Below are positions 20,491 to 29,162 of a stretch of DNA of 64,000 nt, piece after piece (the first letter of the stretch is position 1; the number at the start of each line of letters is the position of its first letter). The notes under the pieces were generated by a model, which worked only from the letters and a program-made list of their open reading frames with translations, was not told where the DNA came from and did no database searches. The position numbers were made by a program, and so were the translations under genes. The DNA comes from Myxococcales bacterium (GTDB lineage: Bacteria; Myxococcota; Myxococcia; Myxococcales; JAJYLH01): the NCBI GenBank assembly GCA_021787845.1, contig JAJYLH010000004.1, positions 170,305 to 234,304 on the forward strand, written 5' to 3'.

Positions 20491-21969
20491 TCACACGATC
20501 CGGAAATGTTCCTTGAGCGTGCAGCGCCGTTCGCGGGTGTAGGTGAGCGCGTTGGTCAGCCCGTCGCCGCTGGAGCCGGCGATGGTCCACGCGGTGTGCC
20601 CTTCGCCGTTGTAGCCAAGGCCCGCGACCGCCGGTCCGTTCTTGATGAAGATGGTGGTGTTGACCCGGCTCGCCATGTTGGAGAGGTTGTCGATGTTGCG
20701 CGAGTGCATCACCGCCGTGTGGAAGTTCCCGTGCTCCGCCCGGACCGCCGCGGCGATGGCGTCCTCGACGTTCTTCACCCGCACCATCGGGAACACCGGC
20801 ATCAGCATCTCGAGCTGCACGAGCGGGTGCTGCTCGTCGACCTCGGCGATGAGGAGCCGCGTCTCCTCCGGCACATGGAAGCCCGCCGCCCGCGCGATGA
20901 CCGCCGCGTTCTTGCCGATGAAATCCTTGTGCGGATGGCCGTCGGCGATGACGAGCTTCTCGACGTCGCGTAGCTGTTTGTTGCTCATCTCGAACGCGCC
21001 CGAGCGCAGCATCACTTTCTTCAAGGCATCGGCGACGCTCTCGACGACGAACAGCTCCTTCTCCACGATGCAGATGATGTTGTTGTCGAACGACGCGCCC
21101 AAGACCACGTCGCGCCCGGCCTGCTCGAGGTCCGCGGTCTCGTCGACGACCACCGGCGGGTTCCCCGGACCGGCGCAGATGGCGCGCTTCCCGCTGGACA
21201 TCGCCGCCTTGACCACCGCGCCGCCGCCGGTGACCACGATCACCCGGATGCCGGCATGCTTCATCAGCGCTTGCGCGCTCTCAATCGTCGGCTCGGCGAT
21301 GCAGGTGACGCAGCTCTCCGGACCGCCGGCGGCGACAATCGCGTCGTTGAACTGCTCGACCAGCGCCCGCGACACCTTCTTCGCGCCCGGATGGACGTTG
21401 AAGACCACCGTGTTGCCGCCGGCGAGCATCGAGATGGCGTTGTTGGTCACCGTCTCGGTCGGGTTCGTCGAGGGGGTGATGGCGCCGATGACCCCGAACG
21501 GCGCCCGCTCGTGCAGGGTGAGCCCGTGGTCGCCGGTGAAGGAAATCGGCCGGAGGATTTCCGGTCCCGGTGTCTTCAGCGCGGCCAGCAGGTTCTTGTG
21601 AACCTTGTCCTCGACCCGGCCCAGCCCGGTCTCCTCGACCGCTGCCGCTGACCATTCCTTCACCCGGTCGGCGAGGACGTGGCGCATCCCGTCGATCATC
21701 TTGTACCGGGTCTCGAGGGAGGTCTCGCCGAGCTGCTCGAAGGCGACCCGGGCGGCGGACACCGCGTCGTCGAGCGACTCGAACACCCCCCGGCGCCCGC
21801 GCAGGGGCGTGCGCCCGCGCGCGCCCGGCGAATAGACCGCCCGCGGATGACTGTCGCCGACGATCGCCTGGGCGTTGCCGGTGACGGTGCCCGCGCTCAT
21901 CTCGCGCCGAATCTTCTCGACCACCTTCTCCACGAGCTGGTCGAGCTGCGATGAGTCGAGAACGGCCAT
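20491..21969 (-). CDS. microcompartment CoA-acylating aldehyde dehydrogenase (PduP/EutE type)
   Basis: 492 residues, GGGAG upstream of the ATG. Family marks: FGVIGAITPSTNPTETV, GGGAVVKAA, PGNPPVVVD and the catalytic Cys in FDNNIICIVEKE. The first 22 residues (SSQLDQLVEKVVEKIRREM) form an amphipathic helix followed by a flexible linker, as in encapsulation peptides that bind shell proteins. It should convert an aldehyde plus CoA and NAD to acyl-CoA in the compartment lumen. A 279-base repeat-filled gap separates it from the shell genes. Confidence 0.93.
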   Translation of the reverse strand: MAVLDSSQLDQLVEKVVEKIRREMSAGTVTGNAQAIVGDSHPRAVYSPGARGRTPLRGRRGVFESLDDAVSAARVAFEQLGETSLETRYKMIDGMRHVLADRVKEWSAAAVEETGLGRVEDKVHKNLLAALKTPGPEILRPISFTGDHGLTLHERAPFGVIGAITPSTNPTETVTNNAISMLAGGNTVVFNVHPGAKKVSRALVEQFNDAIVAAGGPESCVTCIAEPTIESAQALMKHAGIRVIVVTGGGAVVKAAMSSGKRAICAGPGNPPVVVDETADLEQAGRDVVLGASFDNNIICIVEKELFVVESVADALKKVMLRSGAFEMSNKQLRDVEKLVIADGHPHKDFIGKNAAVIARAAGFHVPEETRLLIAEVDEQHPLVQLEMLMPVFPMVRVKNVEDAIAAAVRAEHGNFHTAVMHSRNIDNLSNMASRVNTTIFIKNGPAVAGLGYNGEGHTAWTIAGSSGDGLTNALTYTRERRCTLKEHFRIV

Positions 21970-22000
21970 GGAGAGCTCCCGTCGTTGGTGCTTGGCGCCG

Positions 22001-22054
22001 CTCGCCCTTCGACGAAGTTCATCCTGAGCTTGCCGAAGAGCTCACGGTGAGCGG
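22001..22054. repeat. composite REP-like palindrome
   Basis: TTCATCCTGAGCTTGCCGAAG followed by a disordered mirror half (GCTCACGGTGAGC). Same ATCCTGAGC core as the element at 22192 and the era array. It fills the first third of the gap between the aldehyde dehydrogenase and BMC-P genes. Confidence 0.6.
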
Positions 22055-22106
22055 CTTCGAATCCGATCGGCACGCCGGCGAGGCCCGCGGGGCTGCGCGA
22101 AGGAAC

Positions 22107-22184
22107 GTACGATGGTGAAGCGAACGCGGAGCCCATCTGCGAGGCTGCATGCGATGGGCTACGCTTTCGCTCCACCCATCCTAC
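22107..22184. repeat. long GTAGGATGGG-type hairpin, copy 1
   Basis: Left arm 22107-22137 (GTACGATGGTGAAGCGAACG onward, ending GAGCCCATC) pairs with right arm 22153-22184 (GATGGGCTACGC to CCACCCATCCTAC). Closely related to 46147-46223, and in its right half to 40875-40922. Confidence 0.75.
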
Positions 22185-22191
22185 GGGCTTC

Positions 22192-22225
22192 CCGCTCATC
22201 CTGAGCGCAGTCGAAGGATGGGCGG
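22192..22225. repeat. REP-like palindrome
   Basis: CCGCTCATCCTGAGCG followed by CAGTCGAAGGATGGGCGG; inverted halves around GAGCGCAGTC. It is almost the same as the last unit of the era array (6001-6028) and as 7027-7060. Confidence 0.8.
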
Positions 22226-22248
22226 CGCTGCCACGATGGGCCTTCGCG

Positions 22249-22539
22249 TCACGGCTTCTGGTACTTCACCTCGTTGCCCACCGCGATTTCGTCGACGATG
22301 GCCATGATGGTGGCGTCGACGGGACGGTCCTTGGTCTGGGCGGTCTGGCGCGCGCTGGAGCCCTGAGCGTAGAGCACCACCTCGCCCACGCCCGCGCCGA
22401 CCGCGTCGATGGCGACCACCAGCGCGCCCGCCGCCTTCCCGTCGACGTCCGCCTGGCGCAGGAGCAGGAGCTTCAGGCCCTCGATTTCCGGCTCCTTGCG
22501 CGTCGCCACCACCGTCCCGATCACCCGGCCCAGGAGCAT
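22249..22539 (-). CDS. BMC-P pentameric shell (vertex) protein
   Basis: 96 residues, EutN/CcmL family: [17 protein letters not shown] at the start, [19 protein letters not shown] in the core and [13 protein letters not shown] near the end. Pentamers of this fold cap the vertices of the microcompartment. It is 10 bases downstream of the BMC-H gene, so it is co-expressed. From memory it closely matches the Haliangium ochraceum pentamer. Confidence 0.95.
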   Translation of the reverse strand: MLLGRVIGTVVATRKEPEIEGLKLLLLRQADVDGKAAGALVVAIDAVGAGVGEVVLYAQGSSARQTAQTKDRPVDATIMAIVDEIAVGNEVKYQKP

Positions 22540-22549
22540 CGCTTCCCCT

Positions 22550-22843
22550 CTACTTCTGCGGCGCGCCTTTGCGGCCGAGCGGCAGCACGTCGTCGATGTT
22601 CTGGTGCGGCCGCGGAATCACGTGCACGCTGACCAGCTCGCCCACCCGCTCCGCCGCCCGCGAGCCCGCCTCGGTCGCCGCCTTCACCGCCGCCACGTCC
22701 CCGCGCACGATGGCCGTCACGAACCCGCCGCCGATCTTCTCGTAGCCCACGAGCTCGACCTTCGCGGCCTTCACCATCGCGTCCGAGGCCTCGACCATGC
22801 CCACGAAGCCCTTCGTCTCGATCATGCCCAACGCGTCTGCCAC
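22550..22843 (-). CDS. BMC-H hexameric shell protein
   Basis: 97 residues, the canonical single BMC domain. [19 protein letters not shown] starts the fold, [20 protein letters not shown] includes the pore loop with its Gly run, and VHVIPRPH closes the domain. It tiles the facets of the shell and its pore passes small metabolites. The sequence is very close, from memory, to the well-studied hexamer of Haliangium ochraceum, a main clue to the taxonomic assignment of the window. Confidence 0.97.
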   Translation of the reverse strand: MADALGMIETKGFVGMVEASDAMVKAAKVELVGYEKIGGGFVTAIVRGDVAAVKAATEAGSRAAERVGELVSVHVIPRPHQNIDDVLPLGRKGAPQK

Positions 22844-22914
22844 GTCTGCTCCTCAGGAGCGGCCCTGGTCCTCGTCATCTGCGAGCGGCCGCCGGTTCTG
22901 GTTCGTCGAAAGGT

Positions 22915-23559
22915 CTAGCGGTTCGGGTCGCGACCGCCGGAAAGGTCCTGGCCCTCGAGGCTCTCGAGCGCCTTGATCGCCGCCTTCTGGGCTTCGTCGA
23001 TGTTCGCCTCGTCGCCGCACATGTAGAGCCGGCCGTAGGCGCCGAACGGCTGGATGTTGACGAGCTTCACGTCCGCCGCTTTCTCCGCCTCGTTCGCCGC
23101 GAGCGAGATGTAGGCCGCCGGCTCCGTCTCGAGGATGAAGAGGCTCTCGCCCGGCTCGATCATCGAGCCGTAGCGGATCTTGTCGATGATCATCGCGTGG
23201 TAGGGCTCGATGGCGCGGATGACCTGGTTCGACGCGATCTTCGGCTTGACCCGGTCCTGTTCCTTCACCCCCAGGTACTCGAGCACCGCGCGGCCGGCCG
23301 AGATCACCTCGCCCTTGTCCTCGTGGTGGACTTCGATCATGCCGAAGGCGCGTTCGACCACCAGCGTCGCCGGCGTCACCTTGGTCGCCTTGAGGGCGAC
23401 GTCGAGCGTCCGGTGAATCTGCATGCCGGGCGCGATTTCGATGAAGAGCGACGCGACCCCCGGCACCGGGAAGTAGCCGCGGCTCGTCGTGCAGATGTGC
23501 GCGGCGTGCTGCGGCTGGAGGGAGTCGAGGAAAACGTAAGCGCGAAGCGATGCGGCCAA
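22915..23559 (-). CDS. BMC-T tandem-domain shell protein
   Basis: 214 residues made of two BMC-like domains in tandem. Domain one has YFPVPGVASLFIEIAPGM and ALKATKVTPATLVVERAFG; domain two has GESLFILETEPAAYISLAANEAEKAA and GAYGRLYM. Trimers occupy hexamer positions in the facet and can stack or gate a larger pore. First gene of the shell operon, preceded by a candidate sigma-54 promoter 48 bases upstream. Confidence 0.94.
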   Translation of the reverse strand: MAASLRAYVFLDSLQPQHAAHICTTSRGYFPVPGVASLFIEIAPGMQIHRTLDVALKATKVTPATLVVERAFGMIEVHHEDKGEVISAGRAVLEYLGVKEQDRVKPKIASNQVIRAIEPYHAMIIDKIRYGSMIEPGESLFILETEPAAYISLAANEAEKAADVKLVNIQPFGAYGRLYMCGDEANIDEAQKAAIKALESLEGQDLSGGRDPNR

Positions 23560-23606
23560 GGTGCCTCCGTCGGCGAAGAGGCGCGCCTTCTACCGAAAAC
23601 GGCGGC

Positions 23607-23621
23607 GCAAGACAAGAGCCT
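23607..23621 (-). promoter_or_regulatory. candidate sigma-54 (-24/-12) promoter of the shell operon
   Basis: On the minus strand the sequence reads AGGCTC-TTGTC-TTGC, against the consensus TGGCAC-N5-TTGC: 8 of 10 positions match, with GG and GC exactly 10 bases apart. Transcription would begin near 23595, leaving about 35 bases before the BMC-T start. A sigma-54 activator is encoded just upstream. Confidence 0.5.
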
Positions 23622-23670
23622 TGTTGGGCGCTGAGGCGCGCCGGGCTGCCGGCTCCGCGCCCAAGGCGTC

Positions 23671-23711
23671 ATCGGACCGATCGGTCGGATCCGTCCGATC
23701 GGTCTGATCGG
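23671..23711. repeat. nonameric GATCGGWCS tandem array, copy 3
   Basis: About four to five 9-base units (ATCGGACCG, ATCGGTCGG, ATCCGTCCG, ATCGGTCTG) lie between the BMC operon promoter region and the stop of the sigma-54 regulator gene. More diverged than copies 1 and 2. Confidence 0.75.
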
Positions 23712-23775
23712 CGACGGCGCGGATCGAGCGGAAGGCATTGGCGGTGTCGACCATGAGAAGCGGTCACGGCTCGCT

Positions 23776-25446
23776 TCACCGCTCCTCCCCGCCGAGACCG
23801 AACTCCTCCAGCTTGCGAAAGAACGTGCTGCGCGCGACGCCCAGCTCTTCCATCGCCGCCTTCTTGTCGCCCGCGTGCCGCTCCATCGCCAGCCGGTACG
23901 CCTCCTTCTCGATCGACTCCAGGGTGCGGCCGGCGACGGTCAAGGTCTCGCATGACTTCTTCCGGCGCCCGACGGTCCGGAACGACAGGTCGTCCCCGGT
24001 GACGACGAGCCCGCGGCGCTGGAGGAGGGCGAGCTGCACGACGTTGCGCAGCTCCCGCACGTTGCCGGGCCAAGCGTGCGCTTCGAGCTTCGCCCGCGCC
24101 GACGGCGAGAAGGTCACCTCGGCCTCTCCCGGCGCGAGCCGCGACAGAAAATGCTCTGCGAGCGGCATCACGTCGGACACCCGGCGCCGGAGCGGCGGAA
24201 CCTCCAGCGGCGCGACGCAGAGCCGATAGTAGAGGTCCTCGCGAAACGCCCCGCGCTCGACCGCCGCCATCAGGTCCTGGTGGGTCGCGCTCAAGAGCCG
24301 CACGTCGACCACCTCGGTCTTGCTCGACCCGAGCCGCCGCACCTCGCCGCTCTCCAGCACCCTGAGGAGCTTGACCTGCGCCGACAGCGGCAGGTCGCCC
24401 ACCTCGTCGAGGAACAGGGTGCCGCCGTCCGCCTCCTCGAAGGCGCCCGCCCGCGCCCGGTCCGCGCCGGTGAACGCCCCTTTCTCGTGGCCGAACAGCT
24501 CGCTCTCGACCAGGTCCTTCGGCAGCGCCCCGCAGTTGAGCGCGACGAACGGCATCTCGGCCCGCTCGCTCAAGGCGTGGAGAGAGCGCGCGATCACCTC
24601 CTTGCCGACGCCGGTCTCCCCGTGAATCGCCACCGACACCCGCGCCGGCGCGAGCCGCCGCACCTGCTCGACCACCGGCGCCATCGCCGGGTCGCGCGTC
24701 ACGAGCCCCGGCAGCGGTTCCGCTGGGCCTTCCTCCGCCGCCGCCTCCGGCTCGAAGGTGAGCGTCGTCTCGCCCACCCGAATCGTGACGCAGCCGGTCA
24801 GATACGCCTCGCCGATTCGCAACCGGTCGACGAAGGTGCCGTTCTTCGATTGGAGGTCGGTCAGCACCCACTGCCCGCCGCGGAACGCGAGCCGGCAGTG
24901 CTCCGCGGAGACGAATCGATCGTCGAGCTCGAGCTGGTAGGGCCCCTCGGGATCGGTGCCGATCAACAGCCGGTAGCCCTCCTCCGGTCGCAGGGGGATG
25001 ACGCTCTCGCCCTCTGCGCGGCGCACCCGCACCTGCGCCCGCCGCGGCTCGCGCGCGCCCTCCCGCCCGAGCCGACCGGTCTTCCCCCGCCGCGACGCGT
25101 GGCTCACCGGCATCGTCACTTCCGGCTCCGCCGCCTCGGGCGAAAGAGCCCCGAAAATCACCTGGAACTCGCCCAGCCGGATCTCGTCGCCGTCCTGGAG
25201 CTCGGTGCCGTGGTCGGTCGCGAGGCGGTGCGACACCTGGGTGCCGCGCCCCGAACGGTCGACGAGAGCCCAGCCGCCCCCCTGGGGAAGAACCTGGCAT
25301 TGCAGCCGGGAGACCGCCCGGTCCGGCAGCACCAGGTCCGCTTCCGCCGCGCGCCCGAGCACGGTCGGCCCTTTCAGGGGCGCCCGCATCTGCAGCTCGC
25401 CGTCCCGAAAGAACAACAGCTCCGCCATCGCCTCGGCCTCCGGCAA
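23776..25446 (-). CDS. two-FHA-domain sigma-54-dependent activator
   Basis: 556 residues (in-frame ATG at 25428 also possible). Two FHA phosphothreonine-binding domains, about 5-100 and 145-235; the second has [13 protein letters not shown] and [15 protein letters not shown]. The AAA+ domain has Walker [11 protein letters not shown], the sigma-54 contact GAFTGAD, Walker [14 protein letters not shown] and [10 protein letters not shown]; a Fis-type helix-turn-helix closes the protein ([21 protein letters not shown]). FHA activators are switched by Ser/Thr kinases, common in myxobacteria. Its place next to the shell operon and its candidate -24/-12 promoter suggests it controls the microcompartment. 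Confidence 0.94.
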   Translation of the reverse strand: MPEAEAMAELLFFRDGELQMRAPLKGPTVLGRAAEADLVLPDRAVSRLQCQVLPQGGGWALVDRSGRGTQVSHRLATDHGTELQDGDEIRLGEFQVIFGALSPEAAEPEVTMPVSHASRRGKTGRLGREGAREPRRAQVRVRRAEGESVIPLRPEEGYRLLIGTDPEGPYQLELDDRFVSAEHCRLAFRGGQWVLTDLQSKNGTFVDRLRIGEAYLTGCVTIRVGETTLTFEPEAAAEEGPAEPLPGLVTRDPAMAPVVEQVRRLAPARVSVAIHGETGVGKEVIARSLHALSERAEMPFVALNCGALPKDLVESELFGHEKGAFTGADRARAGAFEEADGGTLFLDEVGDLPLSAQVKLLRVLESGEVRRLGSSKTEVVDVRLLSATHQDLMAAVERGAFREDLYYRLCVAPLEVPPLRRRVSDVMPLAEHFLSRLAPGEAEVTFSPSARAKLEAHAWPGNVRELRNVVQLALLQRRGLVVTGDDLSFRTVGRRKKSCETLTVAGRTLESIEKEAYRLAMERHAGDKKAAMEELGVARSTFFRKLEEFGLGGEER

Positions 25447-25526
25447 GGTTTCGTCATCAGGTCGATAGCAGAAGCAGGCCTTCGGCGCTTGCCGGGCCGG
25501 GCGACCGCGGGTTAGAAGCGCTCGCG

Positions 25527-25952
25527 ATGCCGCGCTTCCCGTCGCTCGAGTGGTGCGAGGCCCTGGTGAAGGTCCTCGAACAGGACCCGGCGGTGCTCCC
25601 GCCGCTCGAGGAATGGGGCGGCAGGAGCCTCGGGGTGGTCGTCGGCCGCGACGGGCCGCTCGCCCGCGACTTCTGCGTCTACGCGAAGCCGCACCCGACC
25701 GAGCCGAGGCTATTGGCGTTGAAAGTCTGCGAGGACGAGGACGACCTCGAGCTCGAGGAGCCCGACTATTTCTTCCGCGCGCCGTTCGGCGTCGTCCGCC
25801 AGGTGATGCAAAAGCAGCTCGACCCGCTCGAGGTCCTGCGCAAGGGGAGGGTCCGCGTGCGCGGCGACCTCCAGTTCCTCATCGTCTTCGGCCAGCGCCA
25901 CCAGCGCCTGGGAGAGGACGCGGTCGCCCGGGTGGAGACGACCTTTCCCTGA
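25527..25952 (+). CDS. conserved-looking small cytosolic protein, possibly SCP2-like
   Basis: 141 residues starting MPRFPSLEWCEALVKVLEQD, divergent from the FHA activator with 80 bases between starts. The pattern of an N-terminal helix, a central strand pair around LGVVVGRDG and RLLALKVCEDEDDLELEEP, and a C-terminal VRGDLQFLIVFGQRHQRL recalls SCP2-like lipid-binding folds (the step ending in a GD before a long helix). I give that as a guess only. No signal peptide, no catalytic motif. Confidence 0.65.
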   Translation: MPRFPSLEWCEALVKVLEQDPAVLPPLEEWGGRSLGVVVGRDGPLARDFCVYAKPHPTEPRLLALKVCEDEDDLELEEPDYFFRAPFGVVRQVMQKQLDPLEVLRKGRVRVRGDLQFLIVFGQRHQRLGEDAVARVETTFP

Positions 25953-26131
25953 AGGGCAGCCGGGCATGCCCTGCGGCAGCGCCGCTGCTGGCCCGAGAGC
26001 CTTCGGACGGAGCGGGAGACCGGCGCGCGGACTCCCGCTCCGCTCCCGGCGGCAGCGCTTCTACCCAGGGGAAGCGGACGAGGACGCGCGCCGACCGATT
26101 TCATCCCCTGGGGTCCAGCAGCGCCCCCGCT

Positions 26132-28774
26132 TCACTGGGCGATGAAGAAGCCCCACTGGTCGGGCGGGTCCGTCTTGCAGTCCGGCCACAGCGGCATCAC
26201 GGTCCAGGCGTAGCCGTCCGACGGAAGCGCTTTCGGGGGGCGGGTGGCGGCGGTGTTCCCGTTGTCCGGCACCGGCCCCACCTTCCACTCGATGGGCTTC
26301 GCCCCCTTGGTGCCCGGCATCAGCTCGATGATGTAGCTCGCGGTCGGGTCGGCGATGCCCTGGAACTGGAGGGTCGGCGTCGTCCCCACGGTCTCGCCGT
26401 GGATCGGGTCGACCGGCTCGGCCGGGTCATACGGCTCGTGGTGGGTCGACCCGTCCGGCTTGCACTCCCCGATCGCGCTGCCGCTCACGTTGTTGCCGTG
26501 GACGAGCCCGATCGAGCCCCAGATCAGCCATCCGTTGCCGACCGTGCGGGTGACCGAGCCCGACTGGAACCCCTTGGCGTTCGCCACCGCGGTGACCCGG
26601 CCGAGCGCCGGCAGGCTGTAGAAGCCGTCGCTCCCCGTCGTCGCGTGCTGCCCGTTGGAGAGCTGCACGGTCGCGCCGGCGATGCGCTGCATCGAGTCCG
26701 GCGCCTCGTAGATCACCCCGACGAGGGTGCCGGTCGCCGCGCTCTTGAACGGCCGAAGGCCGAGGCTCGTGACGAGCTTCGCGCCGCCCGAGACCGCCAC
26801 CGTCTTCGAGCCGCTGCCGTAGCCGGGAGCGGAAGCGCTCAAGGTCCACTCGCCCGCGGGAACGTTCGTGAGCTCGAAGCCGCCGCTGGAGCTCGAGGTG
26901 GCGAGGAACGACCTGGTCCCGTTCGACAGCTCGACGCTCGCCCCGGCGATGCGCTTGGCCGCGTTCGCCAGGTCGTAGATGTCGCCGTCCACCGTCCCCG
27001 GCTTCGCGCTCTTCTTCGTCAGGGCGACGTCGACCTGCTGGGTGACGCCGGCGGGAACGCTGACGCTCAAGCTGCGCGACTCGTAGCCGTTGGCGCTCAC
27101 CGAGACCGTCAGGGTCCCGGCGGCGACGTCCATCGCGAACCGGCCGTTCGAGTCGGTGGTGGTCTCGTGCCCGCCGACGGTGACCGAGGCGCCGCCGACG
27201 CGCTCTGTCGAGTTGCCGGCGACGTACACCACCCCGGCGACCCGCCCTTCGGCAGCCACGCTGCCCTGCTTCAGGTCGCAGCTCGCCCAGGTCTCGCCGC
27301 CCTCCGTCACCGTCCGGGTCACGTGCCCGTCCTGGTAACCGGAAGCGCTCGCGGTCACCGTGTAGACGCCCGCCGGGACTTTCAAGGACCAGTAGCCGTT
27401 CGAAGCGGCGGTAGCGGTCCTGCCATCCGAAAGCCGGATGTGCGCGCCCGCGACCCGGTTGCTCACGTTCCCGTTGGCGTAGACCACGCCTTCGATGGTG
27501 CCGTTCCCAGGGTGAGGGGCAGGGCTGCCGCCCGACGAGCCGCCCGACGAGCTTCCGCCGGAGGAGGAGCCGCCCGAGCTCGACCCGCCCCCGACGCACT
27601 GCTGGATGAGCGCGAGGTAGTAGGTCCAGTTCCAGTGGGGCCCCGGGTCGCGATGGCAGCCGACGCCGCCACCTCCGCCGCCGGGGCAGCCGGGCACCTG
27701 GTAGTGGCCGATGATGTGCTGCCGGTCGATGGGGATGTGCCAGCGCCGGACCACGTCGCAGGCGAGACGCGCGCTCGAGCGGTACATCGCGTCGGTGAAC
27801 CACGACGGGTCCTCCATGTACCCCTCGTGCTCGATGCCGACCGACTCCTTGTTGTAGTCCCAATAGCCGGTGTGCCAAGCGGTGTTCGCCTCGTCCACCA
27901 TCTGGGTCAAGTCTCCGTCGTGCGAGCGCACCAGGTAGTGCGCCGACACCTGCGAGGCCGGGTTCTTGAACCAGTTGATGGCGCTCTCGTACGACCCCTC
28001 CATCGTGTGGATGACGAGGTAGTGGACGGTGTCGCCGAACCGGCCGACCGAGTAGTTGCTGGGCGAGGCGGGGTTCCAGTGCGCGCCCGAATAGCCCGTC
28101 AGCGGGTCCGAGGTCTGGCCGTACATCCCGGAGGAGCCGGCTGCGCTCCCGTCCTGCGACTGCCCTAGCCCTGGGTTCGGCAGCAGCTCCAACACCTCGC
28201 CCGACGGCAAGGTCCGCCCCACCCCGTCGCGCATGATCGCGTAGACCTGATCGACCAGGTCGTAGGCCGCCTCCGGGTCGTCGGAGAGCCCCGTCCACCT
28301 GGCCACCACGTCCCGCCAGCCGAACAGGTCCATCGACGCGATGTCCTGGTCGGGGTACATCTCGTCGGCGTACCGGCGCAGCACCAGCGCCGCGCCGAGG
28401 ATGTTCGCCGCCGCGTCCTGCTCGACCTTCGTCGCGTCCACGCCTTCGAGCTGGGCGGCGAGGTCGAGGGTGTCGTCGCCATCCTGGGAGAGCTGCATCA
28501 CACCGTAGTGCGGCGGCGCTTCCGCCCCGTCGCCGTGACCGCCCTCGATGCTCGGGTCCGCTGCCGCTTCGCTCGGGACGATCTGGATCCAGTGCGAGGC
28601 CTGCCACCCGAGGGCGAGCAACAGATCCATCGGCACCCCGCTGTCGATGGCGGCGTTCTCGAACGCCTGGTGCATCGGCCCCTGGTTGATGGCCGGCCCC
28701 GAAGTGTCCGGACCGCAGGCGGCGAACGCGGCGAAGAGCGCGACGAGAACGGCCGGTCGGAACGCGCGACGCAT
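26132..28774 (-). CDS. modular lipoprotein: lysozyme-like + Amidase_2 + carboxypeptidase-regulatory repeats
   Basis: 880 residues from ATG 28774 (AAAGGAG upstream). Lipobox AFAAC ends at Cys20. Residues 30-190 resemble a transglycosylase/lysozyme-type helical domain (GVPMDLLLALGWQASHW, HYGVMQLSQ). An N-acetylmuramoyl-L-alanine amidase domain follows at about 245-385, with zinc His candidates in YLVIHTMEGSY and IIGHYQVPGCPG. After a Ser/Gly linker come four CarboxypepD_reg-like beta repeats of about 85 residues (RIAGASVELSNG type). It should cleave the peptide-glycan bond of peptidoglycan at or beyond the outer membrane. The combination suggests cell-wall remodelling or predation; that is inference. 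Confidence 0.88.
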   Translation of the reverse strand: MRRAFRPAVLVALFAAFAACGPDTSGPAINQGPMHQAFENAAIDSGVPMDLLLALGWQASHWIQIVPSEAAADPSIEGGHGDGAEAPPHYGVMQLSQDGDDTLDLAAQLEGVDATKVEQDAAANILGAALVLRRYADEMYPDQDIASMDLFGWRDVVARWTGLSDDPEAAYDLVDQVYAIMRDGVGRTLPSGEVLELLPNPGLGQSQDGSAAGSSGMYGQTSDPLTGYSGAHWNPASPSNYSVGRFGDTVHYLVIHTMEGSYESAINWFKNPASQVSAHYLVRSHDGDLTQMVDEANTAWHTGYWDYNKESVGIEHEGYMEDPSWFTDAMYRSSARLACDVVRRWHIPIDRQHIIGHYQVPGCPGGGGGGVGCHRDPGPHWNWTYYLALIQQCVGGGSSSGGSSSGGSSSGGSSGGSPAPHPGNGTIEGVVYANGNVSNRVAGAHIRLSDGRTATAASNGYWSLKVPAGVYTVTASASGYQDGHVTRTVTEGGETWASCDLKQGSVAAEGRVAGVVYVAGNSTERVGGASVTVGGHETTTDSNGRFAMDVAAGTLTVSVSANGYESRSLSVSVPAGVTQQVDVALTKKSAKPGTVDGDIYDLANAAKRIAGASVELSNGTRSFLATSSSSGGFELTNVPAGEWTLSASAPGYGSGSKTVAVSGGAKLVTSLGLRPFKSAATGTLVGVIYEAPDSMQRIAGATVQLSNGQHATTGSDGFYSLPALGRVTAVANAKGFQSGSVTRTVGNGWLIWGSIGLVHGNNVSGSAIGECKPDGSTHHEPYDPAEPVDPIHGETVGTTPTLQFQGIADPTASYIIELMPGTKGAKPIEWKVGPVPDNGNTAATRPPKALPSDGYAWTVMPLWPDCKTDPPDQWGFFIAQ

Positions 28775-29162
28775 GGACGGCTCCTTTCGAAGAGAGCAGC
28801 CTCGAGAGGCTCGCTCATCTTCCCTGAGCAAGCCACCGGCCAACGCTTCCGAGACCCGCCGTGACGCATCGAGTCGCGCCGCGAGAGCCTTGTTCTTTCG
28901 GGGTTCGCGCACCGGCGCGCGGCAGGGCGTTCGGGCGGCATCGGATCGGGGTGTCCGAGATTCGGACGGCCGTTCCGTTCAGTCGATCCTCAGAGTAAGT
29001 GCGTCCCTCTGTTTTTCGCGGAATCGCCGCCGAATGCCGGGCCTCTGACCGATCTTCGGACACCTGGTGCACGAGGGCTCCGCCCCCCGTCCGACACCCA
29101 TCCGATGGGCCTCGATCCGGCTCATCTCCCGCCCCCAGCCCCGTTCGGTTATGGTCGGCCCC
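28775..29162. other. 388-base divergent intergenic region
   Basis: Separates the amidase gene from the Fe-S/FAD triad, so it must hold two outward promoters. The only structure I see is a palindrome GTCCGA-GAT-TCGGAC at 28953-28967, a possible operator. Frames crossing it lack codon bias. Confidence 0.4.
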
